In this document: positions 59,865 to 64,000 of the stretch, one piece after another
Layout: the number at the start of each line of letters is the position of its first letter
Position numbering within the stretch: position 1 is the stretch's first letter
Origin: DATARH01 sp963734125
Lineage (GTDB): Bacteria > Pseudomonadota > Alphaproteobacteria > ATCC43930 > CGMCC-115725
Length of the DNA: 64,000 nucleotides
Assembly (NCBI GenBank): GCA_963734125.1
Contig: CAVTGB010000018.1
Span: 1 to 64,000 of the forward strand
Direction: 5' to 3'
Notes under the pieces: model-generated
Databases searched by the model: none
What the model was told of the DNA's origin: nothing
The model's input: the letters and a program-made list of their open reading frames with translations, nothing else
Position numbers and translations under genes: made by a program

Positions 59865-60818
59865 CTATACCGGCAGGGTGCGGTTCTGGTGGGCGCGGCC
59901 GCGGCCGGGCGGCCTCCTCGCTCGAACCGGCGATGACCCGCACCCCTTCGTCGAGCTTCGCGGTGATGTTGGCCGGCGTGGCGGCTTCGAGAAAGGCGAC
60001 GCCGTTGGCGCGGCAGGCGCGGAAGACCCGCTCGCGCGCTTCCTGCATCTCCGGCGGGTAGGGGTCGCGTGGCATCTCAAGGTAGCCGAGCGAGAGCGAG
60101 AGATCGCCGGGGCCGAGTTCGGCGAAGCCGATCCCGGGGGTGCGCAGGATTTCATCGCACTGCGCGATCCCCTCCGGGCTTTCGAGCTTGACCCCGAGCA
60201 ACAGTTCACCCGCCGGGGTTGAGCGGCCAGGGATCGCAGCGATCGCGGTATTCGGCTTCCGCGATCCCCCAGATCGCCGCGGCGGTGGCTTCGGAGCCGC
60301 GCCCGCGCGTGCCGATGCCGAGGAGCGTGCCGCCGGCCACGCGTCCGGTGCGAGGTTCGCCGCGCATGCGCGCAAGCGGGGAGGGGAGCGCCGGGATCGA
60401 CGCCCTCCTGGTGGTGCGGGTAGCGGCAGCTTTCGACAAAGGCGCGCACCGCACCGGCGGTCTCGGCCTGGCACAGCAGTACACCGTGCACGCCGCGCCC
60501 GAGGATCTGGCGGAATTGCCAGGCGTTGTAGCGCACGTTTGCTTCGTCGGTGCCGTTGACCGGCGCTTCGACGATGACGGCCGGGGTGCGGTGGCCCGAG
60601 CGCGTCGGGCCGGCTTCGACAAGGCCGGCCAGGTATTCGGCAAGCCCGGCCATGTCGAAGGCGCCGTGCTCCATCCCGATATTGATGTAGTCGGCCCAGG
60701 TGCCGGCATCTTCGCGCCCCTGCGCGCGGTTCAGCCGATAGCCACTATGACCGCCGAGATAGTAGATCGCCTGGTCCTGCGCCAACAATTGGATGGCGCG
60801 ATTGATCGGGTTCGCCAC
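59865..60818 (-). CDS. HpcH/HpaI-type aldolase, frameshifted
   Basis: Metal-dependent aldolase of the 2-keto-3-deoxy-sugar or 4-hydroxy-2-oxoheptanedioate class. Starting GTG 60818 (VANPINRAIQLL), it includes the substrate Arg/Gly region, MEHGAFDMAGLAEYLAGL and IVEAPVNGTDEANVRYNAWQ, then after two frame changes (about 60,400 and 60,215) ESPEGIAQCDEILRTPGIGFAELGPGDLSLSLG with the metal-binding Glu/Asp. A third shift near 59,905 restores the end GRAHQNRTLPV. It sits 15 bases after the ThuA gene in the same orientation, so both may act on one sugar-acid pathway. Confidence 0.7.
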   Translation of the reverse strand: MANPINRAIQLLAQDQAIYYLGGHSGYRLNRAQGREDAGTWADYINIGMEHGAFDMAGLAEYLAGLVEAGPTRSGHRTPAVIVEAPVNGTDEANVRYNAWQFRQILGRGVHGVLLCQAETAGAVRAFVESCRYPHHQEGVDPGAPLPACAHARRTSHRTRGRRHAPRHRHARARLRSHRRGDLGDRGSRIPRSLRSLAAQPRRVNCCSGSSSKARRGSRSAMKSCAPPGSASPNSAPAISRSRSATLRCHATPTRRRCRKRASGSSAPAAPTASPFSKPPRRPTSPRSSTKGCGSSPVRARRPPGRGRAHQNRTLPV

Positions 60819-60832
60819 CTTGCGTCTCCTCT

Positions 60833-61642
60833 TCAGCTGCCCGCACCCCAGCCGATGGCGTTGCGCAGCAAGGTGGTGAAGGCTTGCGTGTCCCACGAAC
60901 CGTGGAAGGTCGGTGGCGTCGTCTCGGCGGGGCCGGCGGCGCGGGTCGCGTGGATCGCGGGGTTGTGGCAATGGCCGAGCGCAAAATAGGTGACGCCGCC
61001 GTCGCCGACCTCGCGCGTATAGCCGAGGACCCGGGTCCGGCCGTCGGGTTGCAGCGAGGTGTCCGATCCGTAAAGGGCGCTCGCCGCGGGCCATTTGCCG
61101 CTTGCACCAAAGTCCGCGGTCAACAGGATCCGCGTCGACCCCGGATCCTGCAACTCGATGAAGTAGGGCTCGTCCTCGACCTCGAACGAGGTGCCAAGCC
61201 CCTGGGTAAGCGGGGAATCCGGGGCGGCCACGTCGACGCGGATCTTGCAGATCGGCGGGTGGGTCAGAAAGCAGCTGCCGAGGAGCGCATGGTGCTCGGT
61301 CTTGACCGTGCGGCGATTGCGCATGCCCTCGACCCGCTGGGCGCGGCCGCCGCTGGTGCCATGCAAGGCGAGCCAGTGGCCGCCCGCCTCGAGCCAGTGC
61401 CGGATCGTGCCGGACTGCGCCCCGTCGGGGTAGGGGCCGGCGACATAGGTGATCAATAACGCGCTGAGCGGCAGCCATTTCTCGACGTCGGCGAAGTCGT
61501 TGGCGACCGAGGCCGGGATCTCGCGTTCGGCCAACAGCCCGAGGAGCCGCAGCCGGGCATAGTCGTGGTCGTGCCCGCTCATCGAACCGGGCGGGAAACC
61601 GCCGGTAATGAGATGCGCGTGGCCGGAGTTGTTCGCTGCCAT
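60833..61642 (-). CDS. ThuA-domain protein (trehalose-utilisation/sugar-related)
   Basis: Glutamine-amidotransferase-like fold of the ThuA family, 269 residues. GHWLALHGTSGG is a core motif, EHHALLGSCFLTHPPICKIRVDV another, and GHCHNPAIHATR near the end fits. Exact chemistry is unknown; the family is linked to sugar metabolism. Arrangement with an HpaI-type aldolase suggests a catabolic unit for a sugar-derived acid (inference). Confidence 0.82.
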   Translation of the reverse strand: MAANNSGHAHLITGGFPPGSMSGHDHDYARLRLLGLLAEREIPASVANDFADVEKWLPLSALLITYVAGPYPDGAQSGTIRHWLEAGGHWLALHGTSGGRAQRVEGMRNRRTVKTEHHALLGSCFLTHPPICKIRVDVAAPDSPLTQGLGTSFEVEDEPYFIELQDPGSTRILLTADFGASGKWPAASALYGSDTSLQPDGRTRVLGYTREVGDGGVTYFALGHCHNPAIHATRAAGPAETTPPTFHGSWDTQAFTTLLRNAIGWGAGS

Positions 61643-61785
61643 CGGATACCCTCCTCTGCTGTCGCCGCCATCAAGAGCGCTGCCGCCAGTTTCTCACCTT
61701 TCTCCGTCGGGCGCAGAGGGAAAAGCGGGACTTGCCTTGGGCGCCCGGCGGGGGGCACGATCAGCCAGCAATATTGGAGGATGAC

Positions 61786-62676
61786 ATGAGCGCTGGCACC
61801 GCGGGCTTTGCCCATCCCGAGTTCCTGATCGAGAGCGAGGCGCTGGCTGCCCAGCTCGGTGACCCCGAGCTACGCGTGTTCGATTGCACGATCCACCTCA
61901 TTCCCAACCCCGATATCGGCTACACGGTGAAGCCCGGGCGCGAGGATTTCGAGAAGGGCCACATCCCGGGCGCCCAGTTCATCGACCTGCAGGGCGACCT
62001 CTCGGCGCCGCATCCAAAGCTGCGCTTCATGCTGCCGAGCGCGGATGATTTCGCCGCGGCGATGGGACGGTTTGGCGTCGGCGACAAGAGCCGCGTCATC
62101 CTCTACAGCACGACGACCCCGCAATGGGCGAGCCGCGTGTGGTGGATGCTGCGCAATTACGGGTTCGACAACGCCGCGGTGCTCAATGGCGGGTTTCAGA
62201 AATGGGCGCGCGAAGGACGCACGGTCGAGACCGGCCCGGCGCGGCCGCGGCCGGCGGTCAAGTTCACCGTGCGCGAGGACCGGAGGCTCATGGTGGGCAA
62301 GGAGGCGGTGAAGAGCGCCATCGGCGACCCCGCAATCTGTACCCTCAACGCGTTGTCGGCGGCGCAGCACACCGGCACCGGCGGCACGGTTTACGGACGG
62401 GTCGGGCGGATCGCCAAGAGCGTCAACGTGCCGGCGGCGGCGCTCATTGACCCGACGACCGGCGCCTTTCTGCCGGCGAGCGATCTGCGCGGCAAATTCG
62501 CCGCGGTCGGCGCCTTCGACAAAAAGCGGGTCATCACCTATTGCGGCGGCGGCATTGCGGCGAGCGCCGACGCGCTCGCCCTCGTCATGCTCGGCCACCC
62601 CGATGTGCGGCTCTACGACGCCTCGATGTCGGAATGGTCGAACGATGAAACCCTGCCGATGGAAACCGGGGATTAG
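61786..62676 (+). CDS. Two-domain rhodanese-type sulfurtransferase
   Basis: Thiosulfate/3-mercaptopyruvate sulfurtransferase fold, 296 residues. Domain one has the family loop without cysteine (YSTTTPQWASRVWW), as usual for the inactive half; domain two has the active loop YCGGGIAASADALAL with the catalytic Cys. VFDCTIHLIPNPDIGYTVKPGREDF-like sequence starts domain one. ATG 61786 was preferred over an upstream in-frame start. No sulfur-oxidation genes are adjacent. Confidence 0.9.
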   Translation: MSAGTAGFAHPEFLIESEALAAQLGDPELRVFDCTIHLIPNPDIGYTVKPGREDFEKGHIPGAQFIDLQGDLSAPHPKLRFMLPSADDFAAAMGRFGVGDKSRVILYSTTTPQWASRVWWMLRNYGFDNAAVLNGGFQKWAREGRTVETGPARPRPAVKFTVREDRRLMVGKEAVKSAIGDPAICTLNALSAAQHTGTGGTVYGRVGRIAKSVNVPAAALIDPTTGAFLPASDLRGKFAAVGAFDKKRVITYCGGGIAASADALALVMLGHPDVRLYDASMSEWSNDETLPMETGD

Positions 62677-63134
62677 GGCGCGCTGTCGTCGAGCGGCCGC
62701 AGCTCGAAGACCGGATAGCGCGGCGCCAAATCGTCGAACGATGCCGCCGGTGATCCTCGCGGCACCGGGAAGAACCGCTGGACCTCGGTTGGAAAGCGGT
62801 CGAGGTAGGCCTTGAGCAGAGGCGGGCGTGCGCTGGAGGGAAGTTCGCGCAGCGCATAGCGGCGGCGGCGCATCGCACGGACCAGTGCGATTTCGCCCGA
62901 AATGCGTGCATTGCGTACCCAGTTGGCATCGCCGCGGGCGCAGACCAGATAGCCCTGGCCCTCCACAAAGAGCGGGTCCACCGGCAGGGAGATCATCCGG
63001 CCGCTTCTTCGGCCGCGGACTTCGAGCACATAGAAATGCCCGCGGATCACGCCGATCCGAACGAGACCAACGAGGATGCGGCCGAACAGGCGCTCGACGG
63101 CGCTCGGCCTCAGAAAGCGTGGGGCATTGTCCAA
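62673..63134 (-). CDS. Ddn/DUF385-type flavin or deazaflavin-dependent nitroreductase-like protein
   Basis: Split-barrel protein of 153 residues. VLEVRGRRSGRMISLPVDPLFVEGQGYLVCARGDANWVRNARISGE is the family start; proteins of this type bind F420 or flavin in Actinobacteria and less clearly elsewhere. In an alphaproteobacterial context the cofactor is uncertain. Its stop overlaps the stop of the rhodanese gene by a few bases. Confidence 0.75.
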   Translation of the reverse strand: MDNAPRFLRPSAVERLFGRILVGLVRIGVIRGHFYVLEVRGRRSGRMISLPVDPLFVEGQGYLVCARGDANWVRNARISGEIALVRAMRRRRYALRELPSSARPPLLKAYLDRFPTEVQRFFPVPRGSPAASFDDLAPRYPVFELRPLDDSAP

Positions 63135-63162
63135 CGATCTCTTCCTCGGATGCTCAACCTCG

Positions 63163-63858
63163 CTACACCGTCAGATAGCGTCGCCGGATCTGTTCTTCAT
63201 CGGCGCGGAAGGCAGCCGGCGTCGCGCTGTAGACGATGCGGCCCTTGACCATGATCAGGAGGCGGTCGGCGATCGCCTCGGCCAACTTCATGTTCTGCTC
63301 GACCAGGAGGACCGTGACTCCTTGATCGCATAAGAGGCGGATCACCCGCGCCAGGTCGCGCACCACCAGCGGGGCGAGGCCCTGGCTCGGCTCGTCGAGC
63401 AGCAACACCTTGGGGTCGCTGACCAGCGCCCGAGCGATCGCCAGCATCTGCTGTTCGCCGCCGGAGAGTTGCGCGCCCTTGTTGTGGATGCGCTCGCGCA
63501 AGGCCGGAAAGAGCTCGAAGAGCCGGGGCAACGGCCACGCTTTTGCCGGGCGGCGCTCGGCGACGCGGATGTTCTCGACGACGGTCAGATCGGGAAAGAT
63601 CAGCCTGCCCTCGGGCACATAGGCGAACCCGGCGCGGGCGATCTGGTGCGGCGGCCAGCCGGCCACGTCCCTGCCGTCGATGAGCACCCGCCCGCCTGAT
63701 GGCGCGACCAGCCCCATCACGGTGCGAACCGTCGTCGTCTTGCCGACGCCATTCCTCCCGAGCAGCGCCGCAATCGTGCCGTCCGGCACCTCGATGTCGA
63801 CGCCCTGAAGGATGTGGCTGGCGCCGTAGTGTGCGTTAAGGGCGTCGATGACTAGCAT
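63163..63858 (-). CDS. livF: LivF-type branched-chain amino-acid ABC transporter ATPase
   Basis: ATPase of 231 residues. Walker A is LLGRNGVGKTTTVRTVMGL; signature LSGGEQQMLAIARAL; Walker B VLLLDEPSQGLAPLVV; switch His/Glu region VEQNMKLAEAIADR. VLIDGRDVAGWPPHQIARAGFAYVPEGR is characteristic of LivF. Usually encoded with LivG, two permeases and a binding protein; those would lie beyond the right edge if the operon is on this strand. Confidence 0.93.
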   Translation of the reverse strand: MLVIDALNAHYGASHILQGVDIEVPDGTIAALLGRNGVGKTTTVRTVMGLVAPSGGRVLIDGRDVAGWPPHQIARAGFAYVPEGRLIFPDLTVVENIRVAERRPAKAWPLPRLFELFPALRERIHNKGAQLSGGEQQMLAIARALVSDPKVLLLDEPSQGLAPLVVRDLARVIRLLCDQGVTVLLVEQNMKLAEAIADRLLIMVKGRIVYSATPAAFRADEEQIRRRYLTV

Positions 63859-63860
63859 GT

Positions 63861-64000
63861 TAGGCAGCCGCGGGGAGCGACGGGGGAACGCTTCGATGTA
63901 CAGGGACTATTTGAGCGAGATCGTCCCCGCAGCAAAGCGGCAGAGGCACCCGGCTGAACGGCGGCTGGTCCTGCCGCTGTTCAGCCGCCTTCGAGCTTGG
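63861..64000 (-). other. Upstream edge stretch with inverted repeat, no identified gene
   Basis: On the minus strand a frame stays open from the edge to a TAA at 63861-63863, next to the livF start, but its sequence (Pro/Ser-rich) does not resemble LivG or LivM. A 14-bp inverted repeat with one mismatch (63951-63964 against 63974-63987, 9-base loop) lies within it, so the stretch may be a repeat or intergenic region rather than coding. Confidence 0.4.
63951..63987. repeat. Inverted repeat near the right edge
   Basis: CGGCTGAACGGCGG (63951-63964) pairs with CCGCTGTTCAGCCG (63974-63987) with one mismatch. No T-run follows on either strand, so it may be a repeat element rather than a terminator. 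Confidence 0.6.

Noticed and set aside
1..64000. CRISPR arrays, prophage or insertion sequences
   Set aside because: Tandem repeats present are short, in genes or at start codons; no spacers, integrase, transposase or phage genes were seen.

Overview
The window looks like metagenome-derived, GC-rich bacterial DNA made of two unequal parts. Positions 1 to about 5,475 read like a non-proteobacterial genome. They carry a SufU-type iron-sulfur scaffold, a DUF485/ActP acetate-uptake pair, a proline-rich membrane-anchored protein and several unrecognised ORFs (possibly Eremiobacterota-like; this is a guess from protein style). Nearly every recognisable gene there holds one or more single-base frameshifts. 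From about 5,480 to the end the gene content is alphaproteobacterial, Rhodospirillales-like: rpoN-hpf-ptsN, kdsD-lptC-lptA-lptB, petABC (Rieske, cytochrome b, cytochrome c1), yeaG-yeaH-spoVR, clpS-clpA, tsaD-gpsA, and palindromic repeats of alphaproteobacterial style. A VOC-family dioxygenase gene lacks its N-terminus exactly at the boundary, so the window may be a chimeric assembly, or less likely a recombination joint.

Layout of the alphaproteobacterial part: 5.5-7.7 kb VOC fragment, mscL, folB-folP; 7.7-10.0 kb di-heme peroxidase and nickel/cobalt transporter; 10.1-14.9 kb clpS-clpA and tsaD-gpsA; 15.0-19.8 kb the yeaG-yeaH-spoVR stress operon with a repeat/palindrome region upstream; 20.4-23.2 kb a tightly overlapping operon of an OpgC-like acyltransferase, a catalytically dead SGNH paralogue and an intact SGNH hydrolase; 23.3-24.3 kb a hydroxyacyl-CoA dehydrogenase; 24.5-27.2 kb the cytochrome bc1 operon; 27.3-28.0 kb trmL followed by tRNA-Leu(CAG); 28.1-36.0 kb DoxX, RNase D, LPS transport, sigma-54, HPF, PtsN; 36.1-41.4 kb acs, EVE, a LigB-like dioxygenase and an esterase; 41.5-43.6 kb a badly frameshifted branched-chain amino-acid ABC remnant; 43.7-45.9 kb rpe-rpiA-HAD with a triplicated start region; 46.0-49.0 kb folD, a cytochrome c and a threonine synthase-like gene; 49.0-49.7 kb an AT-rich HEPN-like gene; 49.7-53.7 kb yejEF without yejAB, and asd; 53.8-64.0 kb assorted metabolic genes, a six-frameshift MFS transporter, an adenylate cyclase gene split by a 95-bp palindromic element, an aldolase/ThuA pair, a rhodanese and a LivF ATPase.

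The most interesting items are: the OpgC/SGNH/pseudo-SGNH operon, a candidate two-protein periplasmic glycan acyl-modification module; the repeat element whose exact removal restores the cyclase reading frame; the direct repeat plus 20-bp palindrome upstream of yeaG; the three tandem stop-start units ahead of the HAD gene; and the isolated HEPN-like gene of foreign composition. No CRISPR array, rRNA, integrase or insertion-sequence transposase was seen.
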